The notes beneath the pieces are model-generated. The model had not been told where the DNA came from. It worked only from the letters and a program-made list of their open reading frames with translations, and searched no databases. A stretch of DNA of 60,000 nucleotides, taken from contig OX485808.1 in assembly GCA_950295325.1 (NCBI GenBank), positions 23,334,527 through 23,394,526 on the forward strand, in the 5' to 3' direction. The position numbers were made by a program, and so were the translations under genes. Below are positions 11,421 through 23,490 of this stretch, one piece after another; positions within the stretch are counted from its first letter, which is position 1; every line of letters starts with the position of its first letter. The stretch is from Polytrichum commune (Eukaryota > Streptophyta > Polytrichopsida > Polytrichales > Polytrichaceae).

Positions 11421-13085
11421 TAGGATGGTGAAAGCGACTTTATTATTTTGTTTAGGATGTTAACAAGTCTTGGTGCTTTCTAGCATGCTAGTTATTTGAA
11501 GCTATTATGGTATACTTTGCAAAAGAAACTATTGTATGTCAATGTATTTGAGGGGCTTCCTTTTCTATGATGATACATGAGGGGCCATACCTTGGGTATT
11601 TTCGGACGGCACACATCCATGTAGCAGGGTGGTTGGTAGCGTCGTCAATGCTTCTTCTCATTGTGTGCGTGAGACTTGGTTGCTTTGGAGTGTGTTGGTA
11701 AGGGTGCTTATTTACATGTTTTGTCTTTGAGAAACATTGTTTGTAGTTTTTGGATATTGTAGGGAGGGATGGGTAAGTGATAGGGGGGGGGGGGGCAAGG
11801 TTGTTGTTGTTTCCATTGGGTGATAATCTTGTTGGGTGCAATTGTAATATACTATGTAGTTGTTGGAGTTTTAGTTGCGATTAATTAGCATTTTGTAGTT
11901 GAGATTGGCGTGGTTTTGAAGGTTGGTATAGAAGCCATCGATGTGTAGTTGCCCCCCTCCCCTGCTTGTCGCAATATTTTTTCCCAAGAGGTTATGGGGT
12001 GTAGTCCGATCTTGCGTGTGAATTGGGCCCACTCATGGTCTTGCTAGTTGGGCAGGGTTGTTATGTCATTGAATGATCGGCCTTTGAGGAGTATGCCTAT
12101 GTTGAATTGTCCGGTTATGATGGTTTGGTGTCGGGGGTGGTTGTTGATTAGGATGCAATTTTATTCTTGGACTCCTTTTATGAGATGTAGGTGATCTTGG
12201 TGTGTGGGCATGTATAAGTGTAAATAGAGTAGGGGTGTGATATTGGTAGTCAATAGGACTAGAGATGAGATTGCACCAGCATATACACATACACAAAGAC
12301 ATATGAACAATGTTTGAAGTGAGATGGTCTCATGATCTCCTTGCTTTGCCTCTTATTGATTTTTCTTCTTTTCATTGGTTCATCAAACAACATGGGACAA
12401 CTCTTGTCCCTCTTCAAACTAGCGTTGTAGCCTTATTATAACCTCATTGTTTCTCACGTGTCTTCTATTACATTTATATTGACTATGAGCAATCTAATGC
12501 ACTACCTTCTACATGTGGTACCTGTAGAAGGCATTACATTTGTTGTTGATTAGTTATTGGTTGTAGGTAGGGTGAGGTGGGTGGGGTGTGTGAAGATTTG
12601 GGTGATACTTTTATTATGATAAATTGATTTGTGAGTCATTACTAAGACACATCATTTGGTTTGGTTACATGTAGAGAATTGGTTGTTCTGGTGGGTGCAT
12701 CGTTGTTGGAATTGTTGTATATGATTTTGTATTTTGGGACTTTACGATCTATGTATGTCGTGGATTTAATTTGCAGAGTTTGGTTTATTGGATTAATGTA
12801 ATTCGTGGTGTGTCCTGGAATGTTTGTAAAGATCATTGGATACACATTAAATTAGAACTCATGTGTCGTGTATCCCATGTGATCAATCACAGTGTCGATG
12901 TTTCATGGCTCATTCTAGACACCATCTCTAAACCTTCTTCCCACATGGCAAAGCCAACAAAACAAGGAGAAGCTCATTTACGAATCCGGTGTTCAGACCT
13001 ACCAATGTGACACGATATCCGAGACGTAAATATGATCAATAGAAGATGAAGAACGCGAGGAAACCAACTTGGTGAGGTAACACCC

Positions 13086-13121
<36 letters not shown>

Positions 13122-13134
13122 CACACACACACAC
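13086..13134 (+). repeat. (CA)n(TA)n(CA)n compound microsatellite
   Basis: CA dinucleotides are interrupted by a TA block, about 49 bp in all. Confidence 0.95.
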
Positions 13135-13727
13135 CTCCTTAATGGTTATTGCGTTCCCTACGGCCGGGAAATGATGTCCAACATGGGGGAACAAAATAGC
13201 GTTACATATGGGCGTTATAAAGAAGGCCGTTGACCGTCAAGACTCCCGATTATACCCTTTAAAAAACAACGGAACACAATGCCACAACAATAATGACAAT
13301 CACTGCATAACCACTGCATAGTTGTTGAGGTCATGGAGTCATGGGAAGCACCTCCATCGTCTTAAGACGCTTAATTTGTCGAGTTCTAATACAAGCAAGT
13401 CAAGGACCGACTACTACTAAACTTAATAAGCCCTACTTGTAATTAGTAGATTGCCAACGACCTACTACGTACCTTCCAATAATTTTAGTCACGACTAACC
13501 CGCTTCCCCTAATTTGTGGAGATTTGATCCCGCGGTGAGTCCATTTATAAGTCCGATGACGTCACACTATCATCCACAAGTACTACTTTCATCCATTTCC
13601 CATGGGTCTATTCCATCCACATGACGTCACCACCCTTGGTCAGTAAAGCCCGGGTGGGGAGGGATTCCTTAAGCCCAAAACCTATTATAATAACAATGAT
13701 AAGTATTATATTATCATGAAGGTGTGG

Positions 13728-13800
13728 GTTAGAGGGGAATACTAAGTTGGTAGTGTTAGAAAATTTGCTTTATTAATTCTAGGGTTCGAGTCACCGTAAG
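13728..13800 (+). other. tRNA-like promoter boxes (possible SINE head)
   Basis: TACTAAGTTGGTAG (13740-13753) resembles an A box and GGGTTCGAGTCACC (about 13782-13795) a B box. They are about 30 bp apart, as in tRNA genes and tRNA-derived SINEs. I cannot fold a convincing anticodon arm. Confidence 0.35.
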
Positions 13801-14639
13801 AAATATAGGGTTTAATTTAGGGTTTCGTTTTAGTATCGGGTGTGGGTGGGACCTCTTTTAGAGCCCCATTCCGGGTGGAAGTACTTACGTAGTACGCATT
13901 TTGATAAGATGGGAATTGATCTACTTCACTCAACCGGGTGGTGGTGATGTGTCGACTTTGCCGAATTATCGAGCCCGTACCGTCATCTATAAATGTGATG
14001 AGGGGGGCTCCTAATTTTGTTATTAATGTAGTTTTCTCCAAGAGATGGGGTCATTAAGTTGCATATAACGATTTGCCACATAACGTTCCGGAATAAACAT
14101 GGGGTTCGTGAAATGTCATTTGCACGAGCCCCTTCCCCCTTCCCATTTAGAAGAGAATGGCATCCCACTTGACATCTCATCCCATTCTACGAACTCGGTG
14201 CAGCCTAGAAATGGCAAAGTTACAACAAACGGTGTGCAACAACTCCTTCTCTTTGCTTGGGAAAGAATAAGAGGAAAGTCGTAAAAGAAAATAAAGAAAA
14301 GGAAAGAAAACCCTAACAATCTTGTATGATTTCCGATGTTGGGAGCCATCGTGGTTGTTGGTGATGGGGGGTCCTCGAGGCTTGAACCATGGACATGAGG
14401 AGAAAAGACATAGTGATGGTATTTGAAATAAGCCAAATGTTTGGATTTTGACATTAGCAATGTGAATGGGGAATGCTATCGTGACTTTCCATGTACTCTT
14501 ACCCTTTGTGTGGCATACAACCGCATACAAGGATTTTTTTTTTGGCCATTCACAAATACGACACTTATCTCCCTTCTCACCCAATTTTCCCATGTAGCCA
14601 ACTTATACTCCGCATGCCACCGCTTTCCTCTATTAACAA

Positions 14640-15480
14640 ATGTTATTTGCAATCATATGCACTATAAGACCTAACCCCCAAATTGTCTAACCACTTCCTA
14701 AAAGAAGAGCAAGGAATGGCAATCAATTTCCTCGTCGACTTAAGCAACCTTTCATTTGATCCTCCTCTCAACTACCAACCCATCCCCCACCCCCTTCATG
14801 ACCTACAACAATCCCTCTTACACACATTCAACAATCCAAAAGATACACACAAAATACTCTACGACTACATTTTATCTTACCCCTTCCCCCCCCCCCCCCC
14901 AAACAACAACAAATTCCCACACTCACCAACCTACAAACAAAATTCTCATTTATCTCCCAACAATAAATGGAGAATAAACTTCCCCCAACAATACACCCCA
15001 CATTGTCACTAGAGTCCACACAATTCCAACATTATCACCCAACCATTCTTTTTTCCTACACCAAACTCACACATGGGATGCAAACTCCCTCCACATACTC
15101 AAAACTGGGGAAACATCTCCACACATCCTTCTTTTACAAGAAACTCCACTCCACTCTTAGAGACCCACCAACTATATCACTGAATTTTTCCCCTACTACC
15201 ACTTCACCTTTGGCAACCCACCCATTGTCCTATGTCAAAGAAAATGTTGCACCACCCCCTTCACTCTTGCTCAAATAGGAATAGCTACCGCCATTCACCA
15301 CACCCTCAACTCTTCAACTACCACTCACACTTGCCCAATACCTCAAAAATTCAAAGTTTACCCTTCATCCCAAACATATTACACACACTCTCATTCCACA
15401 TATGAAAATCCCAACTCAAGCATGAATATATAGTCATGGTAGGCGACTACAATAGAGACTTCACACTTACTAAGGTCCAG
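14640..15480 (+). mobile_element. A/C-rich retroelement-like fragment with an endonuclease-like motif
   Basis: The plus strand is nearly devoid of G and carries coding-like frames broken by shifts at several points, including a 15-C run (14886-14900). Its composition matches the coding strand of LINE B but in the opposite orientation. Near the end, LKHEYIVMVGDYNRDF resembles the GDFN block of AP-type LINE endonucleases, preceded by GIATAIHH, which could be the GG(V/I) block. The resemblance stops abruptly at about 15480, where LINE A begins. Identification is tentative. Confidence 0.4.
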
Positions 15481-16264
15481 CTTAACCATGGAATGGCTGG
15501 AACCAAGAGAGTCCCTGTAAACTACATAAGTTGAGGGAGTAAAGTCTTCCCCTTATTGTTAGGTGTATAAATACAATCCAACCAAGCAAGATGACGTTGT
15601 AGCCCTTATCGTTGGTTATCCCATGAAAACCATGGCCCTCCCTTGTGTTGAAATGAGTCGTGTAGTTGGAGTGCATCCATTAGGGAGTTCCAAATTAGTT
15701 ATTCTAAATTACCTACAATTGGCCACAATCTTGTGATTTATCCTTTGGGTGCTTAGTCATGTTGAAGTCATTTCTTGCCATAGTAAACTTCTATGGGGAG
15801 GAATATTGGGGGGCGTAAATACATGCAATGCCTAGGTTGCCCCTTCTTGTGCCTTCCATCTTAATCCATATGACTTTATTATTCACATACGATGATGATG
15901 TGACTAGTCTAGCATACACGAAGGCCAATGAAATGCCTACTCCCCTTTTGCCCGCTCCATTTGGGTTAAGCCAACTTTTGTAACATGGCTCTGCCTCTAG
16001 GATCCATCCAGTGCTCCAAGGCATTATTCTTTTGCCGAGATGTTCTAACTTTGCCCCTCTTAGTTTATGTTCTTGAAATAATAGAACATCTACTCTATGT
16101 GAATTGGACCAAAGGAATTTGTTGTGTTTAAGAATTCTCAGGGGGTCATTAAGAGCTTTGAGGTTCCCTTTCTCTTCCCTTTCCGTTTTCTCAACTTCAA
16201 CTCTTTCTTTGCCCAACATCTCTTCCTCGTCCTCTATGTGTCTGGAGCCGGCATCATTTGTCAT
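15480..16264 (-). pseudogene. LINE AP-type endonuclease domain, inactivated
   Basis: An open frame (16264-15791) holds NLKALNDPLRILK, VDVLLFQEHKLRG (catalytic Glu in the QE motif), RGVGISLAF and GIACIYAP. Past its stop, 15760-15700 reads ARNDFNMTKHPKDKSQDCG (the GGDFN position). Next, 15690-15510 reads IWNSLMDALQLHDSF and GGPWFSWDNQR-stop-GLQR, then LAWLDCIY. This is the usual motif order (N, QE, YAP, DFN, FSW, LDR) of LINE endonucleases, which nick target DNA. Stops after YAPQYSSP, after CGQL and inside the FSWDNQR block inactivate it. Confidence 0.8.
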
Positions 16265-16884
16265 CGCTCCTTCTTCCTCCTCTCATCCTTCCACCTCACT
16301 GCCCTCGGGCTCTAGGTCTTGACCCTCTTCATCAAGTAGCTCTTCAATTGCCCATTTTTTTTCCTAACATTTTGTGAGGCGACCACGTCATATAGTTTTA
16401 TCCCTCTAGTTGCATTGGCTCATGATATCTAGGCCTTTGTTGGTTGTTTGGGTTTGTCTCAACCTTGGAGGTCCATGCCAACCCCTATTGACTCGGTGTT
16501 ATAACTCCTCTCATTGATTATTTGCCCCCTTCTACCGATTCCTTTCCCTTCAACGTTGTGGCTCATGCTACAACCCCAATTTGTGTGTTAGTGCCATCAT
16601 GTTGCCGTAATTTTTCCAAGGTATCATTCCAATGTATTGTTAGCTAGAAGGAAATAACCCTGACCAACAAATCTCTTCTCCACATGTTGCTCGAAAGCAC
16701 ATTCCTTGAGATCATCCTATACCACTTCAAATATATTTATCATTGTGTTTTCCCTCCATGTTTGCACTTGTTGAAATCCCACAACTTCCACTTCTTTTTG
16801 TTTTCATTTTTCATTTTTGAATGATCGATGGATTTGTTGTTGTGGGTGTGTTGGCCTCTTGAGTATTTGTGTCCCTTGACTTTG

Positions 16885-16965
16885 GTTATCCTTACAATCT
16901 CTAACTCTATGTTTCCAGCTTAAATATGTTTTACACCTAAAGGGATGATTTTCATAGCCAATCAA
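16885..16965 (-). pseudogene. Degenerate zinc knuckle of LINE A ORF1
   Basis: The minus strand reads CKTYLSWKHRVRDC, which has the CX2CX4HX4C spacing of a retroviral-type knuckle, with Tyr in place of the second Cys. It lies directly after the DUF4283-like domain, where such a knuckle is expected. Confidence 0.55.
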
Positions 16966-17424
16966 CACTTTTGGGTAGGGAGAATGCCCTCCTCATAATT
17001 GAGGGTAACTTTCATAACCCACCCATTGTTGATCATGAGATTCACATAGAAGCTTCGATCTTTTGTAATATCATATGAGGTATCAATCCCCATCACTTCT
17101 CCTAGGGATGTTGCTATGGCATAAGCCTGGTTCATATGAGAGATTCCTAAAGGGCACCCATGTGGGCAAGGCCGAGTTACTAGGATTCTCAAGGTTGAAT
17201 TTTGGAAACCAACTTTGGAACATGCATGTGCCCCATTTAGATTTGTAAGGTGAGAGCATTAGGGTATTATACAATGTTTCCTTCTCATTGCTAGCTAGAA
17301 GGAACAAACCCTTACTGACATTTCTACACAAAGTAAACATGCTTCCCCTAAACTCAAAATTTAGGGTTTGGGGCCGTTTCTCTAGATCTCGAGGGAAGGG
17401 TTTGGGCCCAATGAACTTTGCCAT
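16962..17424 (-). pseudogene. LINE ORF1 DUF4283-like domain
   Basis: The first frame reads FRGSMFTLCRNVSKGLFLLA and then YKSKWGTCMFQSWFPKFN, ending PTWVPFRNLSYE. After a frameshift near 17130 a second frame continues with AYAIATSLGEVMGIDTSYDI, WVMKVTLNYEEGILPTQ. This order (FxxLF-like core, W-P-F, WV-L-LP, then A-x-x-LG-x-x-xGxD) is that of the DUF4283 domain in plant retroelement ORF1/gag proteins, which bind nucleic acid. Confidence 0.7.
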
Positions 17425-17999
17425 TAGTAGCTAGTCCTTTAACACTGCAATGCATGTGCGCAACTTTGAGCATCTACCTTAAACAACACAACATCCTTCT
17501 TGACAAGAAAGCTACTAAAAACCCTCACCATATCAACTTGAAGGATCTCACCAGTCCTATCATGAAACATATCGAGGGCTTCCTCCGCCGATTGGCTAGC
17601 CTCAGCAAACATTGCTTCTGCCATTGCGGCGTCACGTTTCTTGGCCTCCCCGGCAACCCAACCACCTTTCTCTTCCAACAGCGGATCGAAGCAGGGCCAC
17701 CCTCCTCCATATCAAACTTTCACTTGCGAATGTCTCCGTCTCCACACATTTCGGGTCTCCACACATCCACCACCACTTCCTTCCACAAACGAAACCCTAA
17801 TTCTCTCCTTCCTTCCTTCCTTCCTTCCTCCCAAGCTAGTGTCGTGCCTCCAATCCATCCACAACTTGTTTCTTCTTCGTCAACGTGTGGTATGAAAGAA
17901 ACCACTTGCCCTAAATGCCATTGTTGGTGACGTGGTTTTAACTCCGCAATCTGCATGCCTTTAGTTCGCCTGAAGGCACAAATCTCGATGCAAAATGTC

Positions 18000-18890
18000 G
18001 TGCTAATTCAATGTAAAGACTCGGGAGCCTTGGGTATGTTTGTTTGGCAGGGTTTCCTCCCGAGCTTTGAAAATATCACACCCAAGCCTTGTTGTGAGGG
18101 ATTCCGTTCATCCACCGCGATTGGATGCGAAGTTTAGTGAGTGAGCTTCATTCATGCCCTTCGATTCCATTCATATCCTTTCGCCAATTCAAGGAGACAA
18201 CTCCACTCCCGATGGTGTCCCGCTAGATATATCGGGTGTTTGACCGGGATTTGGAGGGGGGATGAAAAAATATCCATATACTAATGAGCTTGTACTACCA
18301 CGTGAAGTTGGCTAGTACAAGGTCCGAGTATGAATGTTGGGAGTGATTAATTCATCCTTTCATCCGTCTATGCCGAATGAGTTGCCCTTCCTAGTGGTCA
18401 CCGGCCCTCACTTAGTAGTGTACGCTAAGGGGCTACTACACACTATGGCCGTCGATTTCCACCAATCAGATTGCAAGAAACCAAGAAGTTGGCTTCTTAA
18501 CCCTTCACACAAAGGCCAAAGTCCAATGGTAGTTGTTTTTCAAAATGTCTACATGGCAATACTTTTTGACCAAGGTGAAGGACTCTCAAAGGAAGTTTAG
18601 GTCAGACAGGAATGGAAACCCAAACTATGGTCGAGAGGTTGTCGAATTTTGTTTAATAAAAAAACTAAAAATTGACAAGATCTTGGTTGTTACATTAGAG
18701 GGAATATTTTGGGCAAGGAATAAAGTGGGATGCTCCTTCATCTTTTGGACTTTGGGCTTGGCCTTTAGAGGCTTCACACTATGCCTGGCTGAAGGCTCCA
18801 ATTCCTATATTTTATTGGTTATTTTCAGCCCATTTCTTTGGATTCTCAACAAAGTTTGGCCATTCAATCCCACATCCTCTCGACTTGGAT
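18000..18890. other. Intergenic, no gene seen
   Basis: Mixed composition with short random frames. It lies between the LINE A start and the inverted family 3 MITE. Confidence 0.6.
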
Positions 18891-18891
18891 G

Positions 18892-19302
18892 ACCATAGTG
18901 TGAAATGGCCCTAAGATTGTATTTCATGTCACCAATTCTATTTGTCTTGCTCAATACTAATTTGAACCGCCCGTATAGTGTACACACCAACACTAAATGT
19001 AAAGCTACCGTTGTTTGTTATTTTTTGTAGAATTTCTCGGGCTTTATCAATTTGCAATGTGTTGCAATTACTGTCACTTGCTAAGTGATCTTCATTCAAA
19101 ACTTTGGTCATCCACGACAATAGTTCATCATAGAGATGTTAGGATGTGGAATATACCAAAATCTGTTTCAATACTTAGCATGTTTTCCATCCAAATCTCA
19201 TTCATCCATGACAATATTTGTAAACTTATTCATAAAGAAATGCCATTAGAAAATTTGCCATAATGACGTAAAAGACCGTATGATACTAAAACAATAGTTA
19301 GT
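18892..19302. mobile_element. MITE, family 3, inverted copy
   Basis: It is the reverse complement of the 46299-46677 element over most of its length, e.g. CACCAATTCTATTTGTCTTG and TACTGTCACTTGCTAAGTGA and CATGACAATATTTGTAAACT. The ends are diverged. Confidence 0.65.
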
Positions 19303-20029
19303 GTAAAACTCTCGACTTATAAATAAACTCCATTCATTGTTTGGAGACAAAACTCATGGCGTATCGACGACCCACCCAAAAAAGGTCTCTATATGCTTTA
19401 GAAACTTGGATGAGATATGGATGTAGAACATCCTTCCGAGCAAGACCACACGTTCCCATTATCACTAATGTAGAGGCTTCTTTTTTTCTCCTTCCATTCT
19501 TCCGTCTTTGTCCAAATTGCAACTTACAAAGGGGAGAGCTTTGTGCCTCTATGCCATCGATATCTCACAACCTATGATCAAATAGAACCATGGTCCCACT
19601 TCTTTCTACGAAGAGTCTTGTTTGTTGGAAGCTTTTTAATAAAATAAAATCATGGAACTCACAAGTTTAAGTGATTCTACATGGTGAACCGTGTAGGAAA
19701 CTAAAGCACGGCTCCCCCCCCCCCCCCCTCCTCTTAAACTTAAAAGGTACCAATGTAACACCCCTTTGTGTTTGTAGTTCGTATACCCATTGTTTAATTC
19801 ATTGGAAACCGATTTATATGGATTATGGTCTTGGTATGTAGGGTTGGCGTTAGGTTTACCTTTGTACATCCATACGTCCCAACCGACAAGATACTTCTTA
19901 CATTCAGCGAATTATTATTACAAGCTCCCGACTGTCCATAAATAAATATCACAGATAAAAATGCAAGCCTTAATTTACACATGTGGGGTGGGTGGGATGG
20001 TACTTCATCCACACATTCATCCGCACGTC

Positions 20030-20090
20030 TCCACCGTCCATCCATCCGTCCATCCGCCACATCCATCCGCTCATCCATCCATCCAGGAGG
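20030..20090 (+). repeat. CATC/CCAT-rich degenerate microsatellite
   Basis: CATC units are interspersed with CCGC and CCGT. It lies in a short CpG-rich patch (about 20030-20340). Confidence 0.85.
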
Positions 20091-21854
20091 CGCGCGAGGT
20101 GCCGGTGGCGAGGATCTGGACGGATGAAAAGACGGCACACTTGTCAATCCCTGAGCCCAGGGCATCATTAATGGTGTGGGGAGATCATGGGGCAACAACG
20201 AACGGTCGGGATCCTCTGGCCGGAGTCATTGGGCGGCGCGGATACCGCCACGTCCAAGATTCGGCCCCCGGGAATGTCACCCTGTCTGGGCTCCAGAATC
20301 CCGGGCACCGCGGGAGGAGCTGTGGGGAACGTGGGAACGAGCCGCTCTCTTCCCCCTCCACTTCCCCTCCACTCTCTCTCTCTCTTGCTTCATCATTCAT
20401 TCATTCTCCCACGATTGCTTCCGATGTCCATTTAATAGGCCCACCTAAATTGGAGATTTTGGGGCCCATTTCCTTTCTTTCGCCTTCAACGTACATGGGC
20501 CTTATTCGGTGCGTCATTTCATATTCACCAACTTCGACCGCTTGGGTTTTTGACGACCAATCATGCATGCATTCTTCTTAGCAACGCTACAATGAAGTGT
20601 CAACAACGAAAAGAATCGGACCTCTCTCCTTACTTACTTATGGTTATCGGAAGCGCATGTTTGTTGGTTTCTTAACATAATACACAAGCATCTCCCTGTT
20701 GTGTTCATTATTGGGTGTGGAGTAATTGCTTTATAAAACTATATAGATGTTTTTCCGATCTCTTTTGAACACGTGTCTTTGCGGTGTTTGGTTTTGGATC
20801 TGAACCGAACCACACCCCAATCATATGTCGGTAGGTGTATGATTAAGAACAGTAACCAGTTAACACCCACGTAAAACTTGAGTATGAGGGCTTGGCATCA
20901 AAGGGAGCGTAGAAATGGACGCTTCCTTCTTTGCAAAATTCGTGTTTCGAGTTTCCATTACATTGTACATGTGTTGTTCAATGCGAAGCATGAAGACAAA
21001 GTAAACGAGAGAAGTGATATCATCTTTTCCCAAAGAGAATGTGGACCAACGAAAAAAATAGTTTACATGTGAAATTTGAAACATATCACCCGTGTTTGTA
21101 ACCTCCATTTGAAGGCGAACTTTTTGAACATGCATGAACAAGCCTATCAAGTTCACAAATAACTACAACTAGATGGACCGTAACAATGCAATAAAAAAAT
21201 GGAGGCGCTGAGGAGATCATCCGTTCTAGCAATACCAAACCCTAATATAGTTTAACGTCAATGTAAGTCCCCATGGGACCTAGGTTATTCAGGCTCGGGT
21301 CTTACGCCACCCACGTAGTCACAGTGTTTGTCGGGGGGCAAACACAAACCAAATCGTGCACATCATCTGGAGTTTGATCGGTCGACCTTTCAGAGGAAAC
21401 CTTCGCAAAACACCTGCCTATATGGCACCCACCCACACAAATCATTTCCCCATCGTGTGGGCCGTGAGTAGATCATGCGCCAACAACGTGAAAGTTGAAA
21501 ACACGTGGTCGTGGAATTCGCCATTGCCCTAGAACCTTGCATGTATCGACAAGCCATATGGTCACTCACCGTTTGTTCCATTTGGCCGCCGTTTAAAAAT
21601 CCCGAGTGGCGACATGGTGGAGGAACACTTTCCTCGTTCCCCGTTCAACAAACCACCTAACCACCGTGGGCCTCGAGGTACAGTTGGTGACCGTTCCAAC
21701 TTCCCCCACTCATGGGCCACGACTCGCCCTAGCTAATAACTTATTCAACCGCAACCCCATTATATTACGGTATTATATAACGGCGGCGGTGGGGGGGGGG
21801 TGATAAATGACGATTGGCCACACCGGTACCACCTTCCCTAGCTATGTAATAAGC

Positions 21855-21892
21855 AAGGGAAGGGAAGGGAAAGGAAGGGAAGGGAAGGGAAG
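21855..21892 (+). repeat. (GGGAA)n microsatellite
   Basis: There are seven to eight pentamer units with one slip. Confidence 0.95.
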
Positions 21893-22660
21893 GACCCCGA
21901 ACGGTCGACCGCTCACTCGCTCGCCCTTCGATTGATCTTTAAAACTACCTCTCGGGCGTGGTGAGAACGGTGATTGCTTGATTGCTTGAGAATTCGACCC
22001 CACACACTAGTGGATCACCGTACGAATAGTTCTACTCGAAATCGTGGAATTTGACTTAAGTGCGTGGGTGCACACATGCGAGCGAGAGCCTTTTAACTTA
22101 TAGGGCGGGGGCGGGCCATGCATGAGGGCTAAAAACCCCAAACCCCCCCCCCCCCCGCCGGCCTCGGCCTTCGCGAAGAATCTCCACACTTTGTGGGCTT
22201 GATGAGGAGTCCGTGACTCGGAAGGTACCCCAAAACCCCGACCCGATGTATGTGGTTCGAGCTTAAGTATAACAAAGAAGTAGTATATGTATAAGGAAGT
22301 AGAAGAAGAAGGAGAAGAAGTAGTGGAAGAAGTGAGCTAGCCCCACTCCATGATGTCGGTGCTTTGAGTTACGTCCGGGCGTTAGTAGCTAGTAGTGTGG
22401 TGGGGATCGGATCGTTAATAATGTCGATGCTCAAGGTGACGCGTTCCACCTCAAACTTGCGTCCCATGGCCGTGTGTAATCGACCGTTCCCACGAGCTCG
22501 AACTAACCCAACAAATTCGGGGTACTAATTAGTGTGGAAAGTGGACTTTTTTGAATTAAACGGAGACACGTGCAAGTGTAGCCCACAATGGGAAAGTTGG
22601 AGAAAGGGGGGGGGGTGGCATGAACTCGAGCCTAGTCAAACGTGCGGAGGTGGTGATATC

Positions 22661-22664
<4 letters not shown>

Positions 22665-22707
<43 letters not shown>
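22665..22707 (+). repeat. (CT)n(AT)n compound microsatellite
   Basis: About 14 CT units pass into about seven AT units. Confidence 0.95.
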
Positions 22708-23324
22708 TTTGCGGGTTCATTGCTTCTTCTTTTTCTTCATCTTTCATGGTTACCGAAAAATTCCGGCGTTTCGACTACGAGTCACGGTGGGTTGATACTA
22801 TTCCACATTCTTGAAGCCCACCCAAGAAAATGGGAAGGTCGGTCCGCCGTTGGCCAATCACGGCCACGATGCATGCACTTAGTCCTCGGGAAGCGAAGAG
22901 GGGCAAGCGGTTCTTGAGTTAGATGAATTTGGGGTGGGGGGGGGTGTCGTGAGAGAAAAAAAGAAGAAAAGAGGAGTTTGTGATGAAAGGATGATATGAT
23001 TCTTGAGTTTGCAATTTCGTCTTTGGAGATCGGAGGCTATGTGTATATATGCCCTTCGTATACCTTAAACGGGCATAGGGTACACTACGCACGTGGTTCC
23101 ACCATTTTGCGTAATTCGTATTCTTCGGTTTCATTCGAATGCCTTAACGGTGTGCGACTCGAATGACAACATTACGAGTCAAAGTATGAAACGAATGGAG
23201 TTTTGTTTAATTTCCCGACAATGATCAAGGTCGAGTTTGTTAACATTTGGTGCTTTGTAACAACCGTTTCTCTCAAGTTTCAATTCGAGTTGCCCCTCCT
23301 TCCACCACCGATGAATGTTCTCTA

Positions 23325-23490
23325 CGTTCATGATAATGTTCACTTTGACAATGAATAAGATGTTCACATGAGCTCCAAAATTTAACAAGAAACGGGACGG
23401 TGGCCTCAATTTGGATCCACGAAGGATCTTGCACTATAACAATCTTCAAAGAAGTGGGGCTCAAACGCTGGGAAAGAAAGTAACCGTTCA
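23325..23490 (+). repeat. Dispersed repeat, copy 2 (family R1)
   Basis: CACTTTGACAATGAATAAGA, ACATGAGCTCCAAAA and GAAAGAAAGTAACCGTTCAA align with the copies at 357-551 and 54560-54730. Confidence 0.6.

Larger units (their letters stand above)
7700..12850 (-). mobile_element. Degenerate LINE (non-LTR retrotransposon), reverse-transcriptase family 'B'
   Basis: The coding strand is the minus strand and is markedly A/C-rich, so the plus strand reads as G/T-rich DNA with long poly-G runs. Reading from high to low coordinates: an uncertain N-terminal part (12850-11540); the reverse transcriptase core (about 11420-10500); a thumb-like part with RTFPIKDPSLEQAWK (about 10150-9950); more coding-like sequence (9830-8200); and a C-terminal finger-like segment (8190-7705). 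Stops and frameshifts interrupt all parts, so no functional protein is possible. The family is a LINE; I cannot name the clade. The 5' boundary is uncertain because the strand bias fades at 12300-12560. Confidence 0.8.
15480..17960 (-). mobile_element. Degenerate LINE 'A' (gag-like ORF1 plus AP endonuclease), 3'-truncated
   Basis: From high to low coordinates on the minus strand: a poorly matching N-terminal part (17960-17430), a DUF4283-like domain (17424-16962), a degenerate zinc knuckle (about 16960-16890), a spacer, and an AP-type endonuclease (16264-15480). No reverse transcriptase follows; the plus-strand fragment at 14640-15480 begins instead. Composition is ordinary, unlike LINE B, so it is a separate family. 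Frameshifts and stops show decay. Confidence 0.75.

Noticed and set aside
14177-14593. 138-codon minus-strand frame
   Set aside because: No domain and no splice context; overlaps another equally long minus-strand frame in a different phase.
17418-17930. 170-codon plus-strand frame
   Set aside because: Antisense to the LINE A ORF1 region and contains a CTTC microsatellite.
19961-20581. 206-codon open frame on the plus strand
   Set aside because: It starts in a CATC microsatellite, has low-complexity His/Pro/Ser composition, no domain, no supporting splice sites, and long overlapping frames on both strands typical of CpG-rich DNA.
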